DNA of 64,000 nucleotides from assembly GCF_000719265.1 (NCBI RefSeq), contig NZ_JOFL01000002.1, forward strand, positions 186,001-250,000, read 5' to 3'. Position 1 is the stretch's first letter. Each line of letters opens with the position of its first letter. Below are positions 16,767-25,414 of the stretch, piece by piece. A program made the position numbers and the translations under genes. This stretch comes from Streptomyces roseoverticillatus. GTDB taxonomy: Bacteria > Actinomycetota > Actinomycetes > Streptomycetales > Streptomycetaceae. The notes beneath the pieces were generated by a model, which was not told where the DNA came from, ran no database searches, and worked only from the letters and a program-made list of their open reading frames with translations.

Positions 16767-16811
16767 GTCACGCACCCTTTCTGTTCTGCGGGACGGCCGG
16801 GAAGGGCCTTG

Positions 16812-16860
16812 TCGTCAAAATGACGCTATCTATCATAACTGCTTCGCGTCAGTTTGACGA
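16812..16860. promoter_or_regulatory. Two-site operator and promoter of nadA
   Basis: TCGTCAAAATGACGC (16812-16826) and GCGTCAGTTTGACGA (16846-16860) are the same 15-mer in opposite orientation, differing at one position; each is itself a CGTCA-TGACG dyad. Between them, on the nadA strand, TATGAT (16837-16832) is a good -10 box. Two dyads, centres 34 bp apart, astride the promoter suggest a repressor controlling NAD synthesis. The regulator is not identified. Confidence 0.6.
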
Positions 16861-17013
16861 TGGTGATCGCGTCGATGTGACACATTCCCGATCCGGCGCG
16901 GGGTGTGCGAGCATGAAAGGCGGAAAACACCGCAGCAGACCCGGAATGAATCCGGGAGACCGGCGGTTGCAGCCGAGGGCAAGCAGTCCGCACCAAACCC
17001 GGGAGTGAAGCAG

Positions 17014-17370
17014 ATGTCCGTTCAGGACGAGAAGACCACTGTGAGCGACGGCATCCTCCTGTCCGACGCCGCCGCCGCCAAGGTCAAGGGCCTGCTGGAG
17101 CAGGAAGGCCGTGACGACCTCGCGCTGCGCGTCGCCGTCCAGCCCGGCGGCTGCTCCGGCCTGCGCTACCAGCTCTTCTTCGACGAGCGCTCGCTCGACG
17201 GAGACGTCGTCAAGGACTTCGACGGCGTCAAGGTCGTCACGGACCGCATGAGCGCCCCGTACCTGGGCGGCGCCTCCATCGACTTCGTCGACACCATCGA
17301 GAAGCAGGGCTTCACGATCGACAACCCGAACGCCACGGGTTCCTGCGCCTGCGGCGACTCCTTCAGCTGA
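17014..17370 (+). CDS. erpA: A-type iron-sulfur cluster carrier (HesB/IscA/ErpA)
   Basis: 118 residues. The three conserved cysteines that hold the transferable cluster are Cys47 (GGCSGL) and Cys111/Cys113 (GSCACGDSF) near the C-terminus, with the family segment LRVAVQPGGCSG. It delivers Fe-S clusters to apoproteins, plausibly including NadA next door and the Rieske protein at 28830. ATG 17014 follows GGGAG 8 nt upstream; the longer frame from 16903 lacks family similarity. It is divergent from nadA. Confidence 0.9.
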   Translation: MSVQDEKTTVSDGILLSDAAAAKVKGLLEQEGRDDLALRVAVQPGGCSGLRYQLFFDERSLDGDVVKDFDGVKVVTDRMSAPYLGGASIDFVDTIEKQGFTIDNPNATGSCACGDSFS

Positions 17371-17386
17371 GCCGTCACCTGCTTGT

Positions 17387-17430
17387 ACCGCGAAGGCGGT
17401 GCCCCCGGCCGGGGGCACCGCCTTCGCGGT
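17387..17430. terminator. Strong bidirectional hairpin terminator
   Basis: A perfect 20-bp stem (17387-17406 with 17411-17430, loop GGCC) followed on the plus strand by TTTT. It separates the converging Fe-S carrier gene and the anchored secreted protein gene. Confidence 0.9.
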
Positions 17431-17448
17431 TTTCCGTGGCGCTCCGGC

Positions 17449-18978
17449 TCACTTCTCCTGCTGCCGCGCCACGGGCTCGCCCGTCGAGGCGTCCACCACC
17501 TTGCGGTCGCCCAGCGGCTCGTCCAGCGTCACCGTCTCGTCGAACTTCTTCGCCATCAGCACGCACTCCCGGCCCGGCTGCTTCTCCGTCCCGGTGACCT
17601 TGACCGTCACCGCGGCGGCCGACTGCTCGGCGGAGGCCGCGTAGTTCTGGCACACCCCGCCCCAGAAGTGCAGGACGAGCTTCTTCCCGTCCACGCTGTA
17701 CGACTCCACGTGCACCGGCGCCGACCTCGGCGTGCCCTTCCCCGGGCTCTCCGAGCGGTCCGGGCCGGGGGAGTGCCGCACCAGGAACTCGGGGTCCACC
17801 GCGGGCTGCGCGACGGTGACCGCCGCCCCCTTCTCCGCGCCCGGCAGGCGCACCTGGAACAGCCACGACGGCACCAGCGCCTGCCGCCCGGCCACCGACT
17901 GCGCCGACAGGCCCGGCACGGCCCCGGTCACCGTCGCGGGCTCGCGCGGCGGGGCCTTCGGCGGGCAGGGCACTGCGAAGCCGCGTGCCCCGTCCCCGTT
18001 CGCCTCCGCGCCGCCGTGCGGGACGGGGGAGGCGCAGCCGCCGATCGCGGGACGGCCGGCGCCGCCGCCCTTGTTGAGCTCCTTCAGCGCCTCGTCGGCC
18101 GTCACGAGCGGGTACGCCGCCCCCTTCGGCGGGACCTGGAGCTGGCCGCTGCCCCGTACGAGCTGGGCGTCCGAGCCGACCGCCAGCGTCGTCCGCCAGC
18201 CGAAGACCGGCAGGCCGTCCAGCACGGGATCGGCGTTGACCGTCCGCACCGCGCCGAAGAGCTGCGAGGCGTCGATCTTGGAATCGTCCTGGCCGAGCGC
18301 CTTCAGGACGGGCGCGGCGGCGCTCTTCGCCTTCTCCTCCGGCACGGGCGGCTGCCCGTCCGGGGCCGGCCCCTCCTGCTGCGGGCAGCTCGCGGGCCCG
18401 GCCGGGGACAGGTCCGCGGCGGGGTCCGTGCGCGGCCCCGAGCCCGGCGGGTGCACGCACCCCTTGCCGGCGTTGCCGTAGCGCGCGAAGGACCAGTTGC
18501 CGGGCCCCTTGCGGGCCACCTGCAGGACCGGCTCGTCCGCCCCGGGCGGGCCGCCCACCCGCCAGGTGTCCCCCTCCAGCTGCGGCGTGCCGGACACGTG
18601 CAGGGCCGCGGCGAGGGAGGCCGCCTCCGCGCGGCCCACCTCGCCCTCCGGCAGCCGGACCGCGGCCGTCCGCGGCCCGTCGGGGAGCTTCCCCTCGGCG
18701 CGGTAGCGCACGCCGCCCGGGTCCGGCTCGCCCACGGCGATGCCCTGCGAGGGCCCCGTGGGCCCGCCGGCGGCCGGGGCGTCCAGCGCGAGGGGCGGCG
18801 GGGAGCCCTCACCGCCCGGCGCCCCACCACCCTTGCCGCCGTCGCCCTCCGACGCCGTGGCGGCCCAGTACGCACCGCCGCCACCGGCCAGCAGCACCGC
18901 CGCCGCCACCGAGGCGACCGCGAGCCGTGAACGCTTCCGCTGCTGCTTGCCTTCGGGGCTGCCGCCCTCGGTGCTCAC
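17449..18978 (-). CDS. Membrane-anchored secreted protein of unknown function
   Basis: 509 residues. A basic N-terminus (KQQRKRSR) precedes one hydrophobic helix (about 18-40), then a Gly/Pro-rich linker and a large extracytoplasmic part with several cysteines in plausible disulfide positions (GKGCVHPP, GPASCPQQ, IGGCASP, AVPCPPK, GVCQNY, GRECVLM). I recognise no enzymatic motif. The frame opens with two GTG codons at 18981 and 18978; the second is 7 nt from AAGGAG and is preferred. The gene is followed by a strong terminator and stands alone. Confidence 0.85.
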   Translation of the reverse strand: MSTEGGSPEGKQQRKRSRLAVASVAAAVLLAGGGGAYWAATASEGDGGKGGGAPGGEGSPPPLALDAPAAGGPTGPSQGIAVGEPDPGGVRYRAEGKLPDGPRTAAVRLPEGEVGRAEAASLAAALHVSGTPQLEGDTWRVGGPPGADEPVLQVARKGPGNWSFARYGNAGKGCVHPPGSGPRTDPAADLSPAGPASCPQQEGPAPDGQPPVPEEKAKSAAAPVLKALGQDDSKIDASQLFGAVRTVNADPVLDGLPVFGWRTTLAVGSDAQLVRGSGQLQVPPKGAAYPLVTADEALKELNKGGGAGRPAIGGCASPVPHGGAEANGDGARGFAVPCPPKAPPREPATVTGAVPGLSAQSVAGRQALVPSWLFQVRLPGAEKGAAVTVAQPAVDPEFLVRHSPGPDRSESPGKGTPRSAPVHVESYSVDGKKLVLHFWGGVCQNYAASAEQSAAAVTVKVTGTEKQPGRECVLMAKKFDETVTLDEPLGDRKVVDASTGEPVARQQEK

Positions 18979-19065
18979 CACATCGCTCCTTCACTCCGCC
19001 CAATGTCCGTAGCGCTGCATCCCCCGAGAAGGGGACGCGGCTTGGACGGAGCACAGGAGCGAGCG

Positions 19066-19093
19066 GTTCCACCCGGCCGCGGCCGGGTGGAAC
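19066..19093 (-). terminator. Hairpin terminator after the 71-aa gene
   Basis: GTTCCACCCGGCC (19066-19078) pairs perfectly with GGCCGGGTGGAAC (19081-19093). It lies just past the stop of the small minus-strand gene. Confidence 0.65.
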
Positions 19094-19100
19094 GGGAGCG

Positions 19101-19316
19101 TCAGTCGCCGTACTCCGACATCCCGTCGATCAGCCGCGCCGACCCGGCCGGCACCGAGACGCCCCTGATCAGCGAGGGCGGCACGGCCGCGGCCTCCGGC
19201 CCCTTGCCGGGCGCTCCCGTCCAGTGCGGCGACATCCGTGCGCACAGCCCGCGCAGCTCCGCCAGCGACTCGGGCTCGTACTCGGTAAAAGTGACGTCCT
19301 TCACAGGGTTCGGCAT
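19101..19316 (-). CDS. Small hypothetical protein (71 aa)
   Basis: Begins MPNPVKDVTFTEYEPESLAE and ends IDGMSEYGD. Mostly hydrophilic with one helical segment, LAELRGLCARM; no signal or membrane helix. I do not recognise the family. ATG 19316 is chosen because TACGGT lies exactly 6 nt upstream with no ribosome site, the arrangement of a leaderless Streptomyces gene. The longer frame to 19511 would cross the divergent adoK promoter region. A hairpin terminator follows it. Confidence 0.7.
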   Translation of the reverse strand: MPNPVKDVTFTEYEPESLAELRGLCARMSPHWTGAPGKGPEAAAVPPSLIRGVSVPAGSARLIDGMSEYGD

Positions 19317-19479
19317 AGCGGCACCGTATGCACCCGTAACGCACGATGAAAGGGCTACTATTTGGTAATTTTGTCCGGACGATGGCTGAAACTGTACGCA
19401 GGCGCGAATTCCGGACCCGGTAGCGTGGTGTGGCTCGTCCTGATCCCCGTTACCTCGCCCCCGCAGGAGCAGAACCGCC

Positions 19480-20454
19480 GTGCGTATCGCAGTCACCGGC
19501 TCCATCGCCACTGACCATCTGATGACGTTCCCCGGCCGTTTCGCCGATCAGCTCGTGGCGGACCAGCTGCACACCGTCTCGCTGTCCTTCCTCGTCGACG
19601 AACTCGACGTCCGCCGCGGCGGTGTCGCCCCCAACATCTGCTTCGGCATGGGCCTGCTCGGCCTGCGCCCGATCCTGGTCGGCGCCGCCGGCGCCGACTT
19701 CGCCGAGTACCGCGCCTGGCTGGAGCGGCACGGCGTGGACACCGACTCCGTCCGCATCTCCGAGGTCCTGCACACCGCACGCTTCGTCTGCACCACGGAC
19801 ACCGACCACAACCAGATCGCGTCCTTCTACACCGGCGCGATGAGCGAGGCCCGCCAGATCGAGCTGCAGCCCGTCGCCGACCGCGTCGGCGGCCTCGACC
19901 TGGTCCTGATCGGCGCCGACGACCCCGAGGCGATGATCCGCCACACCGAGGAGTGCCGCTCCCGGGGCATCCCCTTCGCCGCCGACCCCTCCCAGCAGCT
20001 GGCGCGCATGGACGGCGACGACATCCGCGTCCTCGTCGAGGGCGCCACGTACCTCTTCACCAACGAGTACGAGAAGGCCCTCATCGAGTCCAAGACCGGC
20101 TGGTCCGGGGACGAGATCCTGGCCAAGGTCGGCACGCGCATCACCACCCTCGGCGCGCAGGGCGTGCGCATCGAGCGCGCGGGCGAGCCCGCCATCGAGG
20201 TCGGCTGCGCCCAGGAAGAGGCCAAGGTCGACCCGACCGGCGTCGGCGACGCCTTCCGCGCGGGCTTCCTCGCCGGCCTGACCTGGGAGCTGCCCCTGGA
20301 GCGCGCCGCCCAGCTGGGCTGCATGCTCGCCACCCTGGTCATCGAGACCCTGGGCACCCAGGAGTACGAGCTGCGCCGCGGCCACTTCATGGAGCGCTTC
20401 ACCAAGGCCTACGGCGACGAGGCCGCCGCCGAGGTCAAGACGCACCTGTCCTGA
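19480..20454 (+). CDS. adoK: PfkB-family carbohydrate kinase, probable adenosine kinase
   Basis: 324 residues. The ribokinase/PfkB fold is shown by MRIAVTGSIATDHLM at the N-terminus, RRGGVAPNICFGMGLLG near 47 and the catalytic anion-hole motif DPTGVGDAFRAG near 250, where Asp is the base. The closest family I recall is the actinobacterial adenosine kinase (M. tuberculosis Rv2202c), which also lies beside ctaC; it salvages adenosine to AMP. Other PfkB sugar kinases cannot be excluded. GTG 19480 has AGGAG upstream. A terminator hairpin follows. Confidence 0.82.
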   Translation: MRIAVTGSIATDHLMTFPGRFADQLVADQLHTVSLSFLVDELDVRRGGVAPNICFGMGLLGLRPILVGAAGADFAEYRAWLERHGVDTDSVRISEVLHTARFVCTTDTDHNQIASFYTGAMSEARQIELQPVADRVGGLDLVLIGADDPEAMIRHTEECRSRGIPFAADPSQQLARMDGDDIRVLVEGATYLFTNEYEKALIESKTGWSGDEILAKVGTRITTLGAQGVRIERAGEPAIEVGCAQEEAKVDPTGVGDAFRAGFLAGLTWELPLERAAQLGCMLATLVIETLGTQEYELRRGHFMERFTKAYGDEAAAEVKTHLS

Positions 20455-20460
20455 CGGTCA

Positions 20461-20492
20461 CGGCCCCTGCTCCCCTCGGGGGGCAGGGGCCG
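20461..20492. terminator. Hairpin terminator between convergent genes
   Basis: CGGCCCCTGCTCCC pairs with GGGGGCAGGGGCCG (one mismatch) with a short loop, between the adenosine kinase gene and the converging desulfurase fusion. Confidence 0.75.
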
Positions 20493-20512
20493 CGTGCGTC
20501 CAGGGCCGGGGG

Positions 20513-21901
20513 CTACGTGCGCCGCCGCACCACGTACGCCGTGCCCCGCTCCGCCGGGCGTTCCCCCACGTACTCCTGCTCCCGCATGTCGCACCACGCG
20601 GGGATGTCCAGCCGCGCGGCCTCGTCGTCGGACAGCACGGTCACCAGACCGCCCACCGGCACGTCGCCGATGGACCGGGCCAGCTCGATCACCGGGATCG
20701 GGCAGCGCTTGCCCAGCGAATCGACCACCAGCCCGGTCCCGGACGTCTCCCGGGGGCCCGGCCCGGGTGCCGCCGGCGCGCCCAACTGCTGCCGCACGGA
20801 CGCCACCACCCCCGGCAGCACGTCGAGGAAGCGCTCGACGTCCTCCTCCGCCGTGCCCGCCGGCAGCGACACCCGGACGTTGCCCTCCGACAGCACGCCC
20901 ATCGCCTGCAGCACATGGCTCGGGGCCAGGGTGCCGGAGGTGCACGAGGAACCGGAGGAGACGGAGAACCCCGCCCGGTCGAGGGCGTGCAGCAGCGTCT
21001 CGCCGTCGACGTACAGACACGAGAACGTGACCAGATGCGGCAGCCTCCGCACCGGGTCGCCCACCACCTCCACGTCCGGCACGACCGCGGGCACCCGCTC
21101 GCGGATCCGCTCGACCAGCGCCCGCAGCCGGGCGCCCTCCTCCGCCGCCTCCTGCCGCACGGCCCGCAGCGACGCGGCCGCCGCCACGATCGCCGGCAGG
21201 TCGGGGAAGCCCGGCGCCCGGCCCGACTCCCGCTCGTCCGCCGGGCCCTGGAACGCGAACCGCGTCCCCTTGCGGACCGCCAGCAGACCCACGCCCGACG
21301 GACCGCCCCACTTGTGCGCGCTGGCCGCGAGCAGCGACCAGCCGCTCGCCACGGGCCCCCACGCGAGCGACTGCGCCGCGTCCACCAGCAGCGGCACCCC
21401 CGCGGCCCGGCACTCCTCGGCCACCTCGGCCACCGGCTGCTCGGTGCCCACCTCGTGGTTGGCGGACTGCAGGGCGGCCAGCGCCGTGCCGGGGCGCAGC
21501 GCCGCCGCGTACGCTCCGGGCTCCACACGGCCCGCCCGGTCGACGGGCACCTCCGTGAAGCTGCCGCCGGCCGCCTCCAGGGCCGCGGCGCAGGCGAGGA
21601 CGGAGGAGTGCTCGACGGCCGAGACCACCAGGTGGCGGCCGGTGCGGCGGCGCCCGGCCAGTGCGCCGGCAAGGCCGTCGTGCACCGCGCGGGTACCCGA
21701 AGGGGTGAAGACGAGCTCGTCGGGGCGGCAGCCCACGACCTCCGCCGCGGCCTCGCGGGCGGCGTCCAGCAGCAGCCGGGCCCGCCGGCCCTCGCGGTGG
21801 AGCCGGGCGGGATCGGCCCAGCCCTCGTCGAGGGAGGCCAGCAGCGCCTGACGGGCGACGGGGTGCAGGGGAGCGGCGGAGGCGGCGTCGAAGTAGGGCA
21901 C
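20513..21901 (-). CDS. Cysteine desulfurase fused to a TusA-type sulfur carrier domain
   Basis: 462 residues. Residues 1-370 form a NifS/IscS-type PLP desulfurase: HSSV near 98, QSANHEVGTEQ near 143, PLLVDAAQS, the PLP lysine in SAHKWGGPSGVG near 200, and the sulfur-accepting cysteine loop SSGSSCTSGTL near 313. After a Pro/Gly linker, residues about 390-462 form a TusA/SirA domain with the carrier motif KRCPIPVIELARS. The enzyme could pass persulfide from its own active site to the fused carrier for tRNA thiolation, Fe-S or cofactor sulfuration. It is divergent from ctaC, fitting a supply role for the nearby respiratory and Fe-S genes, though that link is inference. Confidence 0.9.
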   Translation of the reverse strand: MPYFDAASAAPLHPVARQALLASLDEGWADPARLHREGRRARLLLDAAREAAAEVVGCRPDELVFTPSGTRAVHDGLAGALAGRRRTGRHLVVSAVEHSSVLACAAALEAAGGSFTEVPVDRAGRVEPGAYAAALRPGTALAALQSANHEVGTEQPVAEVAEECRAAGVPLLVDAAQSLAWGPVASGWSLLAASAHKWGGPSGVGLLAVRKGTRFAFQGPADERESGRAPGFPDLPAIVAAAASLRAVRQEAAEEGARLRALVERIRERVPAVVPDVEVVGDPVRRLPHLVTFSCLYVDGETLLHALDRAGFSVSSGSSCTSGTLAPSHVLQAMGVLSEGNVRVSLPAGTAEEDVERFLDVLPGVVASVRQQLGAPAAPGPGPRETSGTGLVVDSLGKRCPIPVIELARSIGDVPVGGLVTVLSDDEAARLDIPAWCDMREQEYVGERPAERGTAYVVRRRT

Positions 21902-22072
21902 ACCCAGAAACTAACGCGTCGCCGGAAGGCAGCTCCGCGCGTACCTTCCGACCTGCGGCGCAGCCGCCTGACGGTCCCCCAGACGGCGGCCGGACCCGTG
22001 GATTCCATCCCTTCGGGGAGTGACGCGGCGCGTTGGGCACCCTCCCCGCGCGGCCCCAAATAGCGTCCAGTA

Positions 22073-22101
22073 GGGTTTGGTCCGCATAAACATCCAAACC
22101 C
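22073..22101. promoter_or_regulatory. Inverted repeat upstream of ctaC
   Basis: GGGTTTGG (22073-22080) and CCAAACCC (22094-22101) form a perfect 8-bp inverted repeat with a 13-nt spacer, about 80 bp before ctaC. TAGGGT overlaps its left arm at 22071-22076 and could be a -10 box. It may be an operator or an early mRNA hairpin. Confidence 0.4.
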
Positions 22102-22180
22102 CTGCCCGCAGCGGGCCGGCGACCGACCAGCGAGACGGCCGCAGCCGGCCGCACGGGCGAGACTCTCGGGAAGGCGCTAC

Positions 22181-23152
22181 GTGAGTCCCAACGGCTCCGA
22201 CCGCTCGTCGCGGCGCCCGGTGCGGCGGAAGCTGCTGCAGGCGCTGGCCGCGGGCGCTGTCCTGGCGACCGCTACCGGTTGCACATCGAAGGACTTCCCC
22301 CGCCTCGGAATGCCCACTCCCGTCACGGAAGAGGCGCCGCGGATCCTCTCCCTGTGGCAGGGCTCCTGGGCCGCCGCCCTCGTGACCGGCATCCTGGTGT
22401 GGGGCCTGATCATCTGGAGCGTCATCTTCCACCGGCGCAGCCGGACGAAGGTGGAGGTGCCCCAGCAGACCCGGTACAACATGCCGATCGAGGCGCTGTA
22501 CACGGCGGTTCCGATCATCATCGTGTCGGTGCTCTTCTACTTCACCGCGCGTGACGAGAACAAGCTGCTGACCAACCCGGAGAAGCCCCAGCACGTCGTG
22601 AACGTGGTGGGCTTCCAGTGGAGCTGGGCCTTCAACTACATGGAGGACGTCGACGGCAACGCCGCGACCCCGGCGAAGCCGCTCCGGGAGAACAAGGAGC
22701 TCGACGCGATCCCGGACCGGTTCCTGAAGAAGGCACCGCAGGGCGCGGAGGGTGTCTACGACATCGGCGTCCCCGGCACGCGCAACGAGCAGACCAACAA
22801 CCCCGGCCCCACGCTGTGGCTGCCCAAGGGCGAGACGGTCGAGTTCGTGCTGACCTCGCGGGACGTCATCCACTCCTTCTGGGTGGTGCCGTTCCTGATG
22901 AAGCAGGACGTCATTCCGGGGCACACCAACAGCTTCACGGTGACCCCCAACAAGGAGGGCACCTTCCTGGGCAAGTGCGCCGAGCTCTGCGGCCAGGACC
23001 ACTCCCGGATGCTCTTCAACGTCAAGGTCGTCTCTCCTGAGCGCTACAAGCAGCACCTGAAGGAGCTGGCGGCGAAGGGCCAGACCGGCTACCAGCCGGC
23101 GGGCATCGCGATGACGGATCACGCGAAGAACGCGGAGACCAAGAACAAGTGA
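22181..23152 (+). CDS. ctaC: Cytochrome c oxidase subunit II
   Basis: 323 residues. Carries the CuA centre that takes electrons from the bcc complex. An N-terminal lipoprotein-type signal ends in TATGC (cysteine near 28), two transmembrane helices follow (about 60-82 and 100-120), then the extracytoplasmic cupredoxin domain. The CuA ligands are in [12 protein letters not shown] near residues 266-277, with upstream [16 protein letters not shown] 22181 has GGGAAGG 6 nt upstream. The stop overlaps the ctaD start by 4 bp, so ctaC-ctaD-ctaF is a translationally coupled operon. Confidence 0.97.
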   Translation: MSPNGSDRSSRRPVRRKLLQALAAGAVLATATGCTSKDFPRLGMPTPVTEEAPRILSLWQGSWAAALVTGILVWGLIIWSVIFHRRSRTKVEVPQQTRYNMPIEALYTAVPIIIVSVLFYFTARDENKLLTNPEKPQHVVNVVGFQWSWAFNYMEDVDGNAATPAKPLRENKELDAIPDRFLKKAPQGAEGVYDIGVPGTRNEQTNNPGPTLWLPKGETVEFVLTSRDVIHSFWVVPFLMKQDVIPGHTNSFTVTPNKEGTFLGKCAELCGQDHSRMLFNVKVVSPERYKQHLKELAAKGQTGYQPAGIAMTDHAKNAETKNK

Positions 23153-24876
23153 GCATCCTCAACGAACCCCAGGGTGCCGCCGCCGCGACAGCCACGGCAG
23201 CACCGCCAGTCCGCCAGAAGCAGCCCGGTATCAATGCGGTCAAGTGGCTCACCACCACTGACCACAAGACCATCGGCACGATGTATCTGGTCACGTCGTT
23301 CGCGTTCTTCTGCATCGGCGGTCTGATGGCGCTGCTGATGCGCGCCGAACTCGCCCGTCCCGGCACGCAGATCATGTCGAACGAGCAGTTCAACCAGGCG
23401 TTCACGATGCACGGCACGATCATGCTGCTGATGTTCGCGACGCCGCTGTTCGCCGGTTTCGCGAACTGGATCATGCCGCTGCAGATCGGCGCGCCCGACG
23501 TGGCGTTCCCGCGGCTGAACATGTTCGCCTACTGGCTGTACCTGTTCGGCTCGGTCATCGCCGTGGCCGGCTTCCTCACCCCGCAGGGTGCGGCCGACTT
23601 CGGCTGGTTCGCCTACTCCCCGCTGTCGGACGCCGTCCGCTCGCCGGGCGTCGGCGCCGACATGTGGATCATGGGTCTGGCCTTCTCCGGTTTCGGCACG
23701 ATCCTCGGCTCGGTCAACTTCATCACCACGATCATCTGCATGCGCGCGCCCGGCATGACGATGTTCCGCATGCCGATCTTCACGTGGAACGTCCTGCTGA
23801 CCGGTGTGCTGGTCCTGCTGGCCTTCCCGGTCCTGGCGGCCGCGCTGTTCGCCCTGGAGGCGGACCGTAAATTCGGGGCCCACGTCTTCGACGCGGCCAA
23901 TGGCGGCGCCCTGCTGTGGCAGCACCTCTTCTGGTTCTTCGGCCACCCCGAGGTGTACATCATCGCGCTGCCGTTCTTCGGCATCATTTCCGAGGTCATC
24001 CCGGTCTTCTCCCGCAAGCCGATGTTCGGCTACTGGGGCCTGATCGCGGCCACGATCTCGATCGCGGGCCTTTCGGTGACGGTGTGGGCGCACCACATGT
24101 ACGTCACGGGCGGCGTGCTGCTGCCGTTCTTCTCCTTCATGACCTTCCTGATCGCGGTCCCGACCGGTGTGAAGTTCTTCAACTGGATCGGCACCATGTG
24201 GAAGGGCTCGCTGTCCTTCGAGACACCGATGCTGTGGGCCACCGGCTTCCTGATCACCTTCACCTTCGGTGGTCTGACCGGCGTCATCCTGGCTTCGCCC
24301 CCGCTGGACTTCCACGTCTCCGACTCGTACTTCGTGGTCGCGCACTTCCACTACGTCATCTTCGGCACCGTGGTGTTCGCGATGTTCTCCGGCTTCCACT
24401 TCTGGTGGCCGAAGTTCACGGGCAAGATGCTGGACGAGAAGCTCGGCAAGATCACCTTCTGGACGCTGTTCGTGGGCTTCCACGGCACGTTCCTGGTGCA
24501 GCACTGGCTCGGTGCCGAGGGCATGCCGCGCCGTTACGCGGACTACCTGGCCGCCGACGGCTTCACCACGCTGAACACCATCTCGACCATCAGCTCCTTC
24601 CTGCTGGGCCTGTCGATCCTGCCGTTCATGTACAACGTCTGGAAGACCGCCAAGTACGGCAAGAAGGTCGAGGTCGACGACCCGTGGGGCTACGGCCGCT
24701 CGCTGGAGTGGGCGACCTCCTGCCCGCCGCCGCGGCACAACTTCCTCACGCTGCCGCGCATCCGCTCCGAATCCCCGGCGTTCGACCTGCACCACCCGGA
24801 GATCGCGGCCCTGGAGCTCGAAGAGAACCTCGCGACTGAGAAGGCCCTCGCGGGTGGCAAGGAGGCCGGCAAGTGA
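23149..24876 (+). CDS. ctaD: Cytochrome c oxidase subunit I
   Basis: 575 residues, twelve predicted transmembrane helices. It holds heme a, heme a3 and CuB and pumps protons while reducing oxygen to water. Metal-binding segments are HGTIMLLMF (heme a, near residue 88), [10 protein letters not shown] (CuB His and the cross-linked Tyr, near 262), WAHHMYV (CuB, near 314) and HFHYVIFG (hemes a3 and a, near 398). The start GTG overlaps ctaC by 4 bp and the stop overlaps ctaF by 4 bp. Confidence 0.98.
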   Translation: MSILNEPQGAAAATATAAPPVRQKQPGINAVKWLTTTDHKTIGTMYLVTSFAFFCIGGLMALLMRAELARPGTQIMSNEQFNQAFTMHGTIMLLMFATPLFAGFANWIMPLQIGAPDVAFPRLNMFAYWLYLFGSVIAVAGFLTPQGAADFGWFAYSPLSDAVRSPGVGADMWIMGLAFSGFGTILGSVNFITTIICMRAPGMTMFRMPIFTWNVLLTGVLVLLAFPVLAAALFALEADRKFGAHVFDAANGGALLWQHLFWFFGHPEVYIIALPFFGIISEVIPVFSRKPMFGYWGLIAATISIAGLSVTVWAHHMYVTGGVLLPFFSFMTFLIAVPTGVKFFNWIGTMWKGSLSFETPMLWATGFLITFTFGGLTGVILASPPLDFHVSDSYFVVAHFHYVIFGTVVFAMFSGFHFWWPKFTGKMLDEKLGKITFWTLFVGFHGTFLVQHWLGAEGMPRRYADYLAADGFTTLNTISTISSFLLGLSILPFMYNVWKTAKYGKKVEVDDPWGYGRSLEWATSCPPPRHNFLTLPRIRSESPAFDLHHPEIAALELEENLATEKALAGGKEAGK

Positions 24877-25271
24877 AGATCCAGGGCAAGATGTTCATCT
24901 GGCTCTCCGTCTTCATCCTCGCCATGGCGTGTGTCTATGGCGTGTGGTCGAAGGAAGCGGCCGGCACGACGGCCCTCTTCATGGCCTTCGGACTGTGCGT
25001 CATGGTCGGCTACTACCTGGCGTTCACCGCACGCCGGGTGGACACCGGCGCCGGTGACAACAAGGAGGCGGACGTCGCCGACGACGCCGGCGAGCTGGGC
25101 TTCTTCGCCCCGCACAGCTGGCAGCCGCTCTCCCTGGCGGTCGGTGGCGCCCTGGCCTTCCTGAGCATCTGCTTCGGCTGGTGGCTGATGTACTTCTCGG
25201 CCCCGATCATCCTGGTCGGCCTCTTCGGCTGGGTGTTCGAGTTCTACCGCGGCGAGAACCAGAACCAGTAA
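24873..25271 (+). CDS. ctaF: Cytochrome c oxidase subunit IV
   Basis: 132 residues with four hydrophobic helices, the actinobacterial oxidase subunit IV. Characteristic segments are [23 protein letters not shown] at the N-terminus and the C-terminal [12 protein letters not shown]. It stabilises the aa3 oxidase. It overlaps ctaD by 4 bp and is followed by a strong terminator, ending this operon; ctaE is separate at 27336. Confidence 0.93.
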   Translation: MKIQGKMFIWLSVFILAMACVYGVWSKEAAGTTALFMAFGLCVMVGYYLAFTARRVDTGAGDNKEADVADDAGELGFFAPHSWQPLSLAVGGALAFLSICFGWWLMYFSAPIILVGLFGWVFEFYRGENQNQ

Positions 25272-25295
25272 CGGCGGGCGCAGGCCGAGCCGTAC

Positions 25296-25328
25296 GGGCC
25301 CCGCACACCTCACCGGTGTGCGGGGCCC
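25296..25328 (+). terminator. Terminator of the ctaCDF operon
   Basis: Perfect 14-bp stem GGGCCCCGCACACC (25296-25309) with GGTGTGCGGGGCCC (25315-25328), 5-nt loop. No T tract. Confidence 0.85.
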
Positions 25329-25402
25329 GCTGCGTTCCCGGCGCCCTCGCGCACAACCACCCGTTTGCAGTCACCCGACAGGCCGTACGCCCCGATCGTC
25401 CC

Positions 25403-25408
25403 TACGGT
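25403..25408 (+). promoter_or_regulatory. Predicted -10 box TACGGT of a leaderless promoter
   Basis: TACGGT lies exactly 6 nt before ATG 25415 of the L,D-transpeptidase gene and no Shine-Dalgarno sequence is seen. The same hexamer and distance occur before the 71-aa gene at 19316. Confidence 0.5.
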
Positions 25409-25414
25409 GTGAGC

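Noticed and set aside
16900..17013. Structured RNA before the A-type Fe-S carrier gene
   Set aside because: A few short inverted repeats exist but no known riboswitch pattern could be matched.
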